This document shows, piece after piece, positions 22,813 through 35,369 of a stretch of 64,000 bases of DNA. The notes under the pieces are model-generated. The model was not told the origin of the DNA and ran no database searches. It saw nothing but the letters and a program-made list of their open reading frames with translations. The stretch covers positions 27,018,075-27,082,074 of the forward strand of contig CM071935.1 in assembly GCA_016081115.2 (NCBI GenBank), written 5' to 3'. Source of the DNA: Rehmannia glutinosa (taxonomy: Eukaryota; Streptophyta; Magnoliopsida; Lamiales; Orobanchaceae). The stretch's first letter is position 1. Each line of letters begins with the position of its first letter. Both the position numbers and the translations under genes were made by a program.

Positions 22813-23563
22813 TAGGATCAAATGAGTCTAGGGTCTCCAGGTAAGAACGTAGGGACAATTCTGGACTATTGATCTATTATTTGGACGGTTAAGATTCCCC
22901 CCTTTTTTATTTTGGCATTTTATTTGGAAGATTTAGAGGGTATTTGAGTCATTTTACAATTAATTAGATTAGGTAAATATTTGTTTTAAGTAATATTCCT
23001 AATTTTTAGGAATTAGGATATATGTCACATATCTATTCCCTAAAACCATTCCCCCACAATCGTCCCTAAAACTTCTCTTTACGGAATTAATAAAACCCAC
23101 GTCCCTTCTTCCCAACCATTTTCTTCTTCTTCACAGAGTCATATTCAACCCACAGTCCCTTCTTCACAGAGAACCCACGATTTCAACAAAAAAAACAATG
23201 AGAACACACAGTCCCTTCTTCCAACCCAAAGTCCATTCTCTTCACAAAAGCAACATTCTCGACATCTTCCATATTTACGTCATCCACACTGATTTTTGAG
23301 AGGTATGTTTTTTTTTCTATAATTTATTTTCGATTTTGGCCTAGGGTTTCTGTAAATTTGTCTAATTTATTTTGAGATTGTTGGTTTTTGAGATTGGGTG
23401 GTTTTCTGAGATTGGGGGATTTTGAGATTTCAACAAAAAAAAAAACAATGTATAAATTACCCCTTTGGTGTAATTTTAGAATCCAATGTTGGGAGAATTA
23501 ATCCTATTTTCTCCAGGCTTTTAAAGCGATCTCTCACAAGGGTGCAACAGCCCTATTTCTCAA

Positions 23564-23589
23564 ATATATATATATATATATATATATAT
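23564..23589. repeat. (TA)n microsatellite at the left end of the inner MULE
   Basis: About 26 bp of TA directly before the inner element's left terminal repeat. Together with 33719-33764 it probably contains the target duplication, which cannot be read in such simple sequence. Confidence 0.9.
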
Positions 23590-23983
23590 GGGGAGGGTTA
23601 TATAGGACCCCCCTATTATGTGAGTACGTAGGACCAGATCAAAGCCGTAGATAAATTGATGTAGATGGATGAGATTAATCCTGCCTATTTGCTGGTAAAT
23701 AATTCGAAACAGCCAAATGGAGGGTACATTAGCCCATACAATAATAAATTATGGTAGCTAAATCTAGTAAATCCCACAAAAATAGGATTAGTTACAATCA
23801 AACTCCACCAAATCTGTTACTGAATTAAATCGTCCACTTCATTTCACCTTCTCCACCGTTCTTCTCTAACGTAGATAGTCTCCCAACTCACTGAAAATTC
23901 ACCATTTGCAGCGCTGAAACAAGGAAGGAGGGAATGGACGACACATATGAAGAAAGCTTCAATACTAATGAAGAACAAGGTAA

Positions 23984-24398
23984 CACTTTTCCTTGACTAC
24001 GAAATTGTATTCATTGTTCCTTTTGTTACTGATTCTCCTTAAAATTTGATTCATAATTTTTCCTAAAATCAATGATTCGATCAATCATTTTCATTTTTAT
24101 TTGTAATTATTACCCAGCAATATGCTTATGCGGGCCTGCAATATTGCTTATGCCTTGAGAATAAATGTGAACTTCTTAGTAGTCCACTTTTCCTTGACTA
24201 CGAAATTGTATTCATTGTTCCTTTTTGTTACTGATTCTCCTTAAAATTTGATTCGTAATTTTTCCTAAAATCAATGATTCGATCAATCATTTTCATTTTT
24301 ACTTGTAATTATTACCCAGAAATATGCTTATGCGGGCCTGCAATATTGCTTATGCCTTGAGAATAGTATGCTTACAAATGTGAACTTCTTAGTAGTCC
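23984..24398 (+). repeat. tandem duplication inside MURA intron 1
   Basis: Two copies of a 201-bp unit (23984-24184 and 24185 to about 24398) begin CACTTTTCCTTGACTACG. The second copy has a short extra segment containing another TGCTTA motif. Both lie within the 949-bp first intron. Confidence 0.9.
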
Positions 24399-27300
24399 AT
24401 AAAAGGGCATATCTTCATGCCATTTTTTTGTGTGTGTATGTTTACCCATTGAGTTGCTTGTTAGTTACGATAAATTTGCTTTCAGTTGCCTATAAATATG
24501 CTTATGATTACCACCATACTTCCGAACACCTAAAATTTAGTTCCCCGTCCACGTTCTTTTTCTTCATATTAACCCAGATAATATGCTTATTAGTATCCAT
24601 AATAATGCTTATATAATAATTCTAATATGCTTATAAGTATGAACATATACCTGAAGCATGAAATTTAATTATTCGTCCCCATTTTTTTCTTTAATAAACG
24701 TATATGATATGATAGAAAACATGTTGCACAATAAACCATGTTGCACAATAACCGATCAGGTTAATTGATCATTATTTAGGCTGTATGAACTGAAATTATT
24801 TGATTGCAACGCCGGTTGTTCTGGTCATGTTCTTTGCTTATATGTCAGTATAGTATTGCTTATAAAAAGTGACCATTATGCTAACGTATTTTCAAAATCT
24901 TGCTTATTTATTTCTTTTGTTGAGACAGTTGTAATTGCAAGTGCTCCGCAGCAACGGATTGAAATAACAACGGATTCGTCTGTGAATTGGATACCAAAAT
25001 GTGATGAACATCTGACTCCAAAAGAAGGGATGATTTTTGATAGTGTCAAGAGCGGAATACAATTCTACAAGGATTATGGGTGTGCCACCGGATTTGATGT
25101 GAGAATTAGTACAACCAAACGCTTCCACAGTGATATAATACGCATGTAATACGTTGTTTGCAACCGCGAAGGGTTCAAAAAGGTTGGCAACTCATCTGCA
25201 TCTCATGAAGAAGCGGAGCTAAATGATGACGAAGTCTCACAAGTGAGACACAGGAAACCGACAAGGGTGGGATGCAAGGCGCGTTGCGTGTTCCAAGCCA
25301 CTGAATCTGGTTCTTACACAGTAAAGAGTTTTGAAATCCGGCACACGCATTCATTGACGCCCGGGTGTCTGACACTTTCTAAAGGCGAATAGGAATTTAA
25401 ATTTGGCTCACCAAAAATTCATACTAAGTTGTATAAAAGCAAACATTGGGCCAACGAAAACTTATCGACTGTATAAGGAGATGGTTGGAGGGTATTCGAA
25501 TGTAGGCGCACTGCCAATCGACTTTAAAAATTTCAAGAGAGAGTTGAAAGCTTATGTCTGTGGAGCCGATGCACAGCTTATTATTGATAAGTTTTTGAAA
25601 AAGATTGAAGTTTGTCCAAATACAGCATTCAACTATGACGTTGATGAAAACGACCAACTTACATGATTATTTTGGGCTGATCCAATGTGCAAGCAAAACT
25701 ACAGAATGTTCGGGGATGTTATATCTTTCGATGCAACATACAACACTAACAGGTACGGGGTGCAATCGCAACAGAATTCATGCTCCTTCATCTTTTTTTT
25801 AAATTAGTCCACAGTAATGCATAACAAAAAATAAAAGACTGCTTACCAGTTGCTCTCATACTGCATACGAAGATATATAATTTTTTAAAGAAAATGACCA
25901 TTTCATTACAGCATGTATTGATGTGTGGATATGCATACAAATTTAACATAATCTGCTTATATATTATTACAATGTTGCTTATGTATTATAAAAAATTGCA
26001 TGCGTCTGAACTTGAAAGAAATTTCTTATCTTGTGAAAAATGAGACTGACTTGTCACAACAAACCTAGGTACAAAATGGTTTTCGCGTCGTTCACTGGTG
26101 TGGACAATCATCGAAGATGTGTTACGTTCGCGTCTGGGTTACTTCTAAAGGAAGATGAAGAATCGTATGTCTGGCTATTCAAAAATTTCTTAAAGGCAAT
26201 GGGGCATGAGCCAACATACATAGTTACTGATCAAGATCCCGCAATGAAAAATGCTATTAAAAGGGTTTTCAAGAATAGTATTCACCGACTATGTATGTGG
26301 CATATCATGGAAAAGGTTGGTGCGAAAGTGGGGCATACTTTGCTTAAGGACGAGGAATTCATGGAAAGATTGAATCACATTGTTTGGAGTAACTACATTG
26401 AACCTCCGTAAATTTGAGGAGAGATGGGCACAATTGATGAATGATTACCAGCTGACTTCGCATTCATGGTTCAAACATATGTTTGAAATCAGAAAATTGT
26501 GGATACCCGCTTATTTTAAAAATGTGCAATTGAGCGGATTACTCAGAACCACGTCAAGATCGGAAAGTGCTAACAGCTGGTTCGGGAGTTTCACCAACCC
26601 ACATGTTAGTCTAGTGGAATTTTTCATGCACTACGATAGCGCTATAGAAGCTCAGCGACATGCCGTAGACAAACTGAACAACGAGATGGAATCCAGCTTG
26701 CCCAAATGCAAAACACAATTAGAAATTGAGAAACATGCATCAGTTGTGTATACTAGAACAGTGTTTTCTGCTGTGAGCACCGAAATCGAATCATCTTGTT
26801 ACAAGTGCGTGACAATGGAAATCAAAAATGGGGTTGACACCTGCACTTATAAAATCAAGGACGTGGAAATAGGAGTCTTTACAGTGGTTTCGTATATAAA
26901 TGAAGATGCGATGGTTTCGTATATAAATGAAGATGCGATGGAATGCAGTTGCAAAATGTTTCAGCGTATCGGGCTTGTATGTCGTCATATTTTCTCACTA
27001 CCTAAAGAGGCCGATAAAATCCCAGCCAAATATATTCACAAAAGATGGACGAAAAATGCATCCATGCTACGGTGTCCAAACAATGATTCGTTGAACAATT
27101 TCGGATCAAATATGCAGTGTGATACAATGATCCAACAAATTTGGTCTGACATTCACTATTGTTTGATTCTATCAAATGACGACAAATCCAAGATTGAATA
27201 CTTGTCAAGCATCATAAAAGAACATAAAGAACAATTGCTGAAGGATCAACAAACTGATTCCCGTGCGGTGAACAGACAAACATTGATCGAAGGATTCGTT

Positions 27301-28000
27301 GGAGACAAAACCCAGCTAGGCGTCGTAGTGTTGCCGCCAACACAGGCCAAAAATAAGGGGAGCGGCGGTCGAGTCAAAAGCCGACTTCGTGAGTCGAAGG
27401 AAAAGGATAAAAGGCCGGACAGAAAAATGAAGAGACGTTGTGGGAAATGCGGAGAAACAGGTTCGCACAATAGCAGGACGTGCGACAAGTAGTTGATATT
27501 TTTTTTTGGAGTGCATGTTTGAGACTGCTTATTAAAGCATTTGATACTGCTTATTTATTCATATTTTATCGCTTATTTTTTAAGTTAATTTTTTTTTACC
27601 TTGCACTTTGATTATTTTCTAATAATATAAAATAACATGATATATGTACCTACAAAAACATTAAAATCTGCTTGGACATCATTTAACTCATGCTAAAACA
27701 CATTTGAATACTACTATATAGTATGACATACTTGATAAGTTATAATTTTTGAAATAATGCTAACAAGACAATTGATTTCTGCTTGTGCATCGTTTGAATT
27801 CTGCTTACGAAACATTTGTATACTTGAAGAAGTTAAAACATTGGAATATTGCTTTGCGGTCAAAGATTTCTTCTACAGTGAAGAAGAACACTGCTTAAAA
27901 AATATTTGAAGTAATGCTAGAAACATTTTATCATATCATGAAAATGATTGCTTACAAATAGAGTAAAATCTGCATATTAAGCACTTGAATTCTGCTTACA
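24118..28000 (+). repeat. dispersed TGCTTA motif, plus-strand orientation
   Basis: By eye about two dozen TGCTTA(T/C) hexamers lie in MURA introns and in the spacer after the gene (for example 24123, 24367, 24576, 24900, 25952, 25973, 27529, 27547, 27802), usually within AATATGCTTAT-like contexts. They are rare in the MURA exons. Confidence 0.7.
26887..26940 (+). repeat. exact 27-bp tandem duplication in the MURA coding region
   Basis: A 27-base unit encoding VSYINEDAM is repeated back to back with no mismatch, just before the SWIM finger, keeping the frame. Confidence 0.95.
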
Positions 28001-28143
28001 TAGGCACTAATCAAAAAAACATTCAAAACACCACTAAAAAGTACTTCAAAGACCAAGCAGGTTAATCGTGTCTGGAAGATCGCTAAAGAGTACTTCAAAT
28101 ATCAATAAAAAGTACAAAACAAAAAAAATATTCCGGATTGATC

Positions 28144-31100
28144 TTAATTCTTTTTGGCAAACTCCTTCACTCGTCCCATTATCGCCTCCCTAAGATCATT
28201 CAGTGAGTCTAAGCATATTGCAGCTGTGTACTTTCTACGCATCATCAAAAGTTGCGCCTCATCGTTCTTCCGGAGCCCGCTATCCCAATTTTTGGTCCCA
28301 CCTCCCATATAGGTCTCCATATGGCGCATTGCAAAGATACCACAATCAACTTTGTTATCCTTGTCCCTCCAGGCCATGCACAAACGAGATGCAGTCGATT
28401 GCTGGATCACACGAGCAATTGACGGAAACCCTTCGTCGATAGGTATTGCGAAAATACTTGTCGCTGTCCATTAAAAAAATATATATTTGAATCAGTAAAA
28501 CAATAAAGAATGAAAATATATCTTCAATCATCTATAGAGACGAACTCACCAATTTATCAGGAACGCCGTCGTATTTGAGGGTTTTGTTGCCGCCAACTGA
28601 AGAGTTGTCTAATACGTGGCAGACCTTTTTTTTAATGTCGAAGCAAACCACGAAAAAATGTTCACTCTTGAATATTGGGAAGAAGAACTACACAATGGGT
28701 AATAAAAATGTTAGGTTCACGGACAAAAAAAAATTAAGCCTCACCATATCATACATACCAACTGGATCTCCTCCATCCTGCTCGCGCTGGAATCGCTAAA
28801 CTCGACGTCGAAGCTTTCGCTGAATGTCTTAACCGTTTCACTCATAACCGGCGCATTGCTGGGCATTGCAATTGTGAATGTCTGCAATAAAAATATGATT
28901 AAATTAGAAATAATTAACCACTGGCAAGCAACGTTTAATGCATACATAAGCATTGTTCATAACAGACACAAGCAATCTATTATACATAAAGAAATAATGG
29001 GACGAATAGCAATAAGCATAATGCATAACATTAATAAGCATAATTCAAACCCAACTTAAGCATATTTATAATCCATGAATTCACAGAAACACTAGCATAA
29101 TGGAAAGCATACAGAAGCATATTGTGATATATCCATAAGCATAATCTACAAAAACAGAGCATAATAATGGATACTACTAACAAAAAACATATAAACCAGT
29201 CAAAACTCATGCATCACAAAATTATCTACCAAGAAATACGGATGAAACATACAGTGGGATATGTCGTGGCAAAGAATCTACGCGGAGAACTATCAGCCCT
29301 CAACGATTCCTTGCGATTCAAGATAAACGACCAGGTATCCACAATAGCCCCGCTGACGTACTGTCCGCCCTTCAAAGTCTCCATATCTTGTCTTGTTATA
29401 TTAAATTCACCACTACCAAATATGACTTCCTCCATGCATGTTCATACAATTGCTCAAACTAAAAACTTCATAAAAAAGACATTTTTTAAAATAAACAAAA
29501 TAAAAAGAAACTTACGATTCACCAGCCGGATTTTCAAAAATCCAGTTCGATACCATCATTTCAAGTTTTGAACATTCAGACAACACGTCAATCTGTAATG
29601 CATTCTCAATTTGCCCTCCCTCCATCTCATCGGCACTGTTAACCTCGTCTTCTTCGTTCCCACTGTCACCGTCTTCTTGTTCCAACTCGGCGTCAACGGG
29701 ATCCCCCTCATCATCGTCACTACTACCATCCTCATCCTCGTTTTCTTCGCTCTTACCCTCATTCTCCCCCTCGCATCCTCCTCGTCATCCTCCTCGCCAC
29801 ACACTTTGTCCGACACCGTCTCCGAGATCCACACCATCTCCGCCAACATCACGTGCCCCGCTAACCCCACCCTATTAATAAAACAAAAAAAAAAAGCAAC
29901 AACACACATCAAGATAAATACGAAAAACCAACATTCTATTCATAGTAAGCGGCGTATACCGGATGTTAAAAAAATAAAAAAAAAAAGCTCGAAAAATCTT
30001 ACATCCATGCCCACAATTTTAACAGGCTCTTGGGTAACACCCAGACTGAAACTTGGCAAATCTTCCACACCCTTTTCGTACTCTTCCCTACGACCAAGTG
30101 CAATCTCAACTTTTTCGACTGCAGCTATCGTCTCGGGATTATTCCAAAAAGCTTCATTCACCAAGCGTCTCGCTCATATCATCGCATGGGGTCCGCCAAG
30201 CGTCCAATGTATGCTTACTAGCCGAGCATATAAACATCCTCGTCGAATCTTGTAATTTGCAAAAAGTCTGCGTCGCTTCATCTCTCTTTTGGAGCATTTT
30301 CAAACAACGCGATTATGTCGACCACATATGTAGCAAGGCCTGACAACTTCTTCAGCACTCTCGATTTATACTCCTTTCCAAAAGTTATCAAACCAAAAAT
30401 GTCAGTTACATGAGAAATATTTAAATGACTACATATCATGATTTACACTTCATCATTATTTATAAGCATAATAAGCAACATATATAAGCATAATTTGCAA
30501 ATCCATAAGCAGTCCAAAAACATTAGACAAGAATACCAAAAATAAAAATAATTAATACTTCATTATTCTGTAAGCATTATTAGCAACACATATAAGCATA
30601 ATTGGAAACTATCGTAAGCAAACCAAAACATTAGACAAAAAAAATAGAAAAGTGCAAATAATTAAATACTTCATCGTTATGTAAGCATTATATGCAACAC
30701 ATATAAGCAGAATTGGCAAAACTCATAAGCAAGACAAAACAATTAGACAAAATATACAAAAAACATCATTCTGTGAGCAATATTAGCACACCATATAAGA
30801 TAAAATGTCATATGTCATAGAAAATATTCCAGCACATTTGAGGGAAACCAAAAATTACAATAACAATTTGTAAGCATTTGAGCAACATATATAAGCACAT
30901 TTGGGAAACATAATAAGCATTATTAACTATAAATGTATGCAAGGATTACAACAATCAAATTCTCCATCATTTATCTAATATAATCAAAATTAACTACATG
31001 TATAAGCATATGTTTTATCTACCACAAGCATTAATCAAAATGGATTCAACCAACCAAACAGAACTAAAAATTTTACCTCGTGGCTCTCAATCCCGGACGA

Positions 31101-32193
31101 CGTGCGGCCCTTCACGATCGACTTCCTACCAGCCCAATGTCACCGCCCACGACCGCCGTTCAAAACCGGCAGACGAGCGGTTCCGCCAAATGACCCTGCC
31201 CAAACCCACCTTTTTCATCTCCTTGCGTACCCTTTTCCGGATGATCTCAGAAGTCCAACCTCTAATACTGGGGAGAGTTCTAGTCACGTCCCTAGTATAG
31301 AAAACAACCCTATCCAAATAAAAAACCTACACAAACAACAAAAATTAGAAAAGTATGCAATGTAGTGATACAAAAAATGTAAAACAATAATAATTTACCG
31401 CTTACCGATAAAAACAAAAAGGGCCCATTGAACATATTTTGCTTCCCTTCTCCCCAACGTGCACGGTTTGTCACCAACGTATTAATCGTGTACTCGCACC
31501 AACCAAGGTTGCGAATATTCTGAACATTCTCCAGGCTGTCCATCATGAGGGGGTTAACATAACCAATAGGGTTATTTCCGATAATCAAGCAGTCCACCAG
31601 GGCAACAAAGTGCCTCTTGAACCAGTCACCTCCGTCCTCAAATTTTAACATCTCCGTAGCTACGTGTTTTGCCGTGATGTGGTTGTTAGGCTTATTAAAA
31701 ATCTCTAGCCATTCTTTATAAAGTTCACATCCCCCCGCTTTGTTCTTCCGTTCAATATTCACACTACCATTTGGGATTACAAGAACCCGTTCCACATCCG
31801 TGGCGTCTACGTGAATTTTTTTCCACTTTGATATCACTAGTTCACAGCTAATTGGGTTGAAAATTTTAACCAGCCAGTAAGTAAACTGTGCCGGTATTTC
31901 CACGATCTTCATGTGCAACAGTCCACCGAACCCAATCTCGTTAACGGCGTGCCGTGCATGCGGGGTTCAATTTCTTAATAACTTTGGCGAACCTCCTCGG
32001 CGTTGATCTCGTATACGATCCGGGATATTTGGATTCTTCGTCACTCGCTACCGCTATCACTTTTTTACCTTTGTCCTTTCCTTCTTTTTTTTTTTACTCG
32101 GCTCTCTGGCAAAACATCAATATCTGTCGCCTTCCTCTTCTTGCTTGCTCCTTTATCTAATGTACCCTTACTCTTCTTGCTCTCCTTAGCCAT
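28144..32193 (-). pseudogene. Ulp1-type cysteine protease gene of the inner MULE, inactive
   Basis: The gene starts at an ATG at 32193 (MAKESKKSKGTLDK, basic, nuclear-like). It continues through a conserved block at 31950-31411 (IGFGGLLHMKIVEIPAQ ... WCEYTI), then exons around 31317-31126, 30164-29990 and 29870-29530 (strongly acidic) and 29435-29265. The Ulp1 catalytic parts follow: H in SEHFFVVCFD near 28650, D in CHVLDNSS near 28610, and C in KVDCGIFAMRHME at 28342-28344; the stop is at 28144. Exon joins follow GT-AG where visible. Ulp1 enzymes cleave SUMO conjugates; the role in MULEs is not settled. Frameshifts at an A/T run near 32085 and near 31960 break it, though the catalytic triad is conserved. 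Confidence 0.78.
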
Positions 32194-32960
32194 CTCCAAA
32201 AGAAACACTAAAAAAAATAAGGTAGCAAATAGTCATTCAAATTGTCTCATAAAAACGGTAACAAATTTAAAGCATACTACATAATATAGGTAAGCATGAT
32301 ATAAAATGTGAGCAAGCATAATTGTCAACACCAAAAGCGAAAAGACACATTATCAACATGCAAACTTACCAGACTTGGAAAAAGGTGGGGAATATAGAGT
32401 TATCAGCAACAAAAATGTATGTAAAAATTCCATAAGAGCTAACCCTAACAGACTTAAGCATAATATATAAGATAAGTAAGCATTATATAGAATGTGAGTA
32501 AGCATAGTTCGAACACAAATAAGCTTAATACATAAGTAAGTAAGCATTATATATAATGTGACTAAGCATAATTCTAAACACAAATAAGCATTACAAGTCA
32601 CCAACGTTCAAAACTACCAGACTTGGAAAAAAAAGGTAGGAAATACATAGTTATCAACAACAAAAATGTATTGAAAAATCCCATAAGACCAACTCTACCA
32701 GACTTCAATTTTTCAAGATAATAAAACAATTTAAACCAAAAACACAGCAAAATGTCCTAACCATAAGCAATAATGTTTTCTCATTAAAGCAGACATTCAA
32801 CACTTGTAAAAAACAAAGATGGTTATTGACAAACAATAGGCAAATTTTGGCTATTGTTTGTCAACTGTCTCCCCATAGTGATGACAAACTAGGAAAAATA
32901 CTAATTTCCACCATTCCCCATTATAAGCATTATTCGTGACAATCATAAGCATATTTAAAG
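28930..32960 (-). repeat. dispersed TGCTTA motif, minus-strand orientation (seen as TAAGCA)
   Basis: By eye three dozen or more TAAGCA hexamers on the plus strand (for example 29011, 29036, 30468, 30489, 30567, 30592, 30682, 31001, 32453, 32581, 32943) fill the introns and 5' flank of the minus-strand Ulp1 gene. In gene sense these are again TGCTTA. TGCTTA on the plus strand is nearly absent here; one case at 30209 is inside an exon. Confidence 0.7.
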
Positions 32961-33716
32961 AAACAAAACATAGGCAATACTAAAATCAAATCCACCAAAA
33001 AAATAGAATACTACATAAAAAATGAAAAAAAAAATACGAAAATAAAATGAGAAAAAAAGTTGAACTAACCTACACTGTTGCCGGGTCGCAATAAAAATTC
33101 ACACAATTTGGTGTGTTCTTCAGCGAAAACTAAGGGTTCCAATGGGCTTCTTCTGGAAAAAACAACAATGTCTGATTTTTGCCCTCACCGGAGTTTGATT
33201 CTCGACCGGAGATTTGGGAATTTTTCGACTGAAGAGATGGTGTTTTTCGCGGAGGGTTGAGTTGGGTATGGTTAGGGCTTGTGATTTTTATTTAACACTT
33301 TAATGGAGGTTGTTTCGCGAAGAATGATGGTGGAAGACGGGTTACTTTTTTGCAGGGAAATATGGTGGACGTCGGTTGAAATTAAAGTGAGAAATCGTGT
33401 GTGGAAGACGGTGGAATGGTGGACGACGGTGGAAAGACGGTGGAGAAATGACTTTTCGATTACAAATCTTAAAGATATGCAATATCTTGGATTTACACGT
33501 CCATAACCGACCCCTAAAATTTAGCCCACTACCAAAAATAAATTCCCTCCCAAAAATTGATTTAAATTAAAATTACTAAGAAGCCCTTTTTTAAATTAAG
33601 TTATAAATTAAATAATAGTAAAACTTGATTAATCTTAACCATTTAAAAATTAAATCAATGACTCAGATTTGGTCTCGTGTACTCACCTAAGATATGTGGA
33701 CTCACCTGATCTAAAT

Positions 33717-33718
<2 letters not shown>

Positions 33719-33764
<46 letters not shown>
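33719..33764. repeat. (TA)n microsatellite between two MULE ends
   Basis: About 46 bp of pure TA lies between the right end of the inner MULE and the left end of the small non-autonomous relative. Confidence 0.93.
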
Positions 33765-33767
<3 letters not shown>

Positions 33768-34766
33768 AGGGGATCCTGTGAGACCACCCTCCTAGGTTAG
33801 TCCATAAGACTAAATCTACGTCATCCAAATAGTAAATCAATGGCCAAGATATATTACAATATATACAACATTTCATAAGTAAGTATACAACATAAGGGAT
33901 AAAATAGGAATCCAGGAAATTAAATATAGTAACCGTTTCCTAAAAATTAGGGACGTGATTTTGTATTGATCACGTCCCCATAATCAAGCGATTCACCTTT
34001 CCTTTATCTCTCTTCCCATTTGAACCTGCAATTTATTCAAATATGGCAATAAAATCGTGCAACAATTAATGAAAAGTATACAATTACACTAAACTAACTA
34101 TACATTAAAACATTACTAAGTATACATAAACAATTAACTAAGTATACAATTACACTAAACTACCTGTACATTAAAACTTTACTAAGTATACAGAAATATT
34201 TAACTAATTATACAATTATATTGAACTAACTATACATTAAAATAATACTAAGTATACAGAAATATTTAACTAAGTATACAATTACACTGAATTACTTATA
34301 TAACTAAGTATACAATTCCATTGAACTAAGTATACAAATTTACTAAACTACTTACTAAACTACTTATATAACTAAGAATACGATTCCACTGAACCAAGTA
34401 TACAAATCCACTGAACTAAATATACAATACAACATGACTAAGTATACAAGTCCACTGAACTAAGTATACAATAAAACGATTGTTCACAAATATGGCGGAA
34501 ATAAGTATCAAATTTGAAAAGAATACTTGAAGTTGATGATTTTTCCTCCCTAAAAATCGGGAAACTGAAAAGGTAGGATTATGTTTCCTTAAAAATAGCT
34601 AATAACCGTCCAATTAACATAACTAATTAAATATAAAAGTACAATTATACCCTTGTATGCTTAAATTAACTAAAATGATCTACATCATCCAAATTTTTAA
34701 ATCAAGGGTCCATAAGTGTTCTTATGGACTAACCTAAAGGGATTGGTCTCATTTGAACCAATCCCT
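33765..34766. mobile_element. 1 kb non-autonomous MULE relative with hairpin ends
   Basis: Inverted ends share GGTTAGTCCATAAG, followed by TGATTTA/CATCC-type blocks. Each end starts with a hairpin: GGAGGG/CCCTCC at 33766-33771 and 33787-33792 on the left, and a perfect 10-bp stem AGGGATTGGT/ACCAATCCCT at 34738-34747 and 34757-34766 on the right. Both are bordered by TA tracts. No coding capacity; the middle is a tandem repeat. Confidence 0.82.
34070..34472. repeat. degenerate minisatellite (AAGTATACA units)
   Basis: Roughly 20-22-bp units of the form ACTAAGTATACAATTCCACTG recur many times with variation across the centre of the small MULE relative. Confidence 0.85.
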
Positions 34767-34794
34767 ATATATATATATATATATTTATATACAA
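34767..34794. repeat. (TA)n tract at the right end of the small MULE relative
   Basis: TA-rich run immediately after the right hairpin of the element. After it, the sequence of the outer MULE resumes. Confidence 0.85.
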
Positions 34795-35069
34795 TATAAA
34801 ATAAGATAGTTGATAGATTGAATGCCTACAATTTATCTTGTTTACTTGAGTTTTCAAGTCTTCTGGTTCGACATAATAAAATGTAGTCTTGTTTATGTGC
34901 TGATGTTATGAATTGAACTTTTCAATTTCACGTAGAGTGTCTTATTTGTTGGAATTAACAATTGTATATTGAATAGTTCTTGTGTTGTCTTACTTTGTAC
35001 ATTTTTCAATTAATTACGAAACAAATTTTGGTTTTAAGTTTGCCTTTGATTTGACGTAGAGTATCTGTA

Positions 35070-35150
35070 TAAAAGCGAAGCCAGCCGCAGTGGTAAACTT
35101 ATTAATGCCATTGATGGTGATGTTCTGAGTTAATCGAGCTGGAAAAAAAC
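35070..35150 (+). other. weak tRNA-like (SINE-like) segment
   Basis: A box A-like CAGTGGTAAAC is followed about 35 bp later by a degraded box B-like GTTCTGAGTTAATCG. No A-tail or duplication was found. Confidence 0.25.
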
Positions 35151-35369
35151 TAACAATAAAAGACAAATTAAAAACCTTCAACTGCCAAAGTGAACGAGTT
35201 TCTCTTTAGATAAGAGGACTTGGATAGGTGCAGGCTCAAATCTGAAACATAGAAGTGTACTTAAATCAAGTCAAGATATTGAAAATATTTTTACAGTAGA
35301 AATGGCTACATTATATTTATATTAAGAAACAAAACCCCTACTTATACCACATAAGCTGGTATGTAGTTC

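Larger units (their letters stand above)
23934..27492 (+). pseudogene. MURA-type MULE transposase (FAR1/MULE/SWIM architecture), inactive
   Basis: Proposed exons: 23934-23979 (MDDTYEESFNTNEEQ), 24929-25752, 26069-27492; both introns are GT-AG and keep the frame. Order: FAR1-like zinc-binding N-terminus (YGCATGFDVRISTTKR ... YVVCNREGF), MULE DDE core (SFDATYNTNRY split by intron 2, VTDQDPAM, CMWH), SWIM zinc finger (CSCKMFQRIGLVCRHI) and a C-terminal zinc knuckle (CGKCGETGSHNSRTC). The enzyme would cut and move the element. Breaks: TAA at 25147, TAG near 25390 with a frame change, TGA near 25664, and a one-base insertion near 26409. Domesticated FAR1/FHY3 genes share this plan, but the flanking MULE ends favour a transposase. 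Confidence 0.88.
23590..33718. mobile_element. inner MULE with convergent MURA transposase and Ulp1 protease genes
   Basis: The ends are imperfect inverted repeats (GTGAGTACGTAGGACCA at the left; GTGAGTACACGAGACCA read inward from the right), each next to a TA microsatellite. The left half holds a plus-strand MURA gene and the right half a minus-strand Ulp1-type gene, so their 3' ends face each other near 27.5-28.1 kb. MULEs carrying Ulp1-like genes are known in plants (the Kaonashi type of Arabidopsis). At 10.1 kb it has the full gene set, but both genes are broken. Confidence 0.8.

Noticed and set aside
24856..27492. Possible host FAR1/FHY3-type transcription factor
   Set aside because: MULE terminal repeats, the paired Ulp1 gene and multiple disruptions point to a decayed transposase, not a domesticated gene.
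29611..30255. 214-codon plus-strand frame rich in Ser, Thr and hydrophobics
   Set aside because: It is the antisense of acidic and conserved exons of the minus-strand Ulp1 gene, whose splice sites and homologous blocks fit far better.
34070..34472. CRISPR-like array
   Set aside because: The repeats are degenerate and contiguous without unique spacers, and the sequence is eukaryotic; it is a minisatellite.
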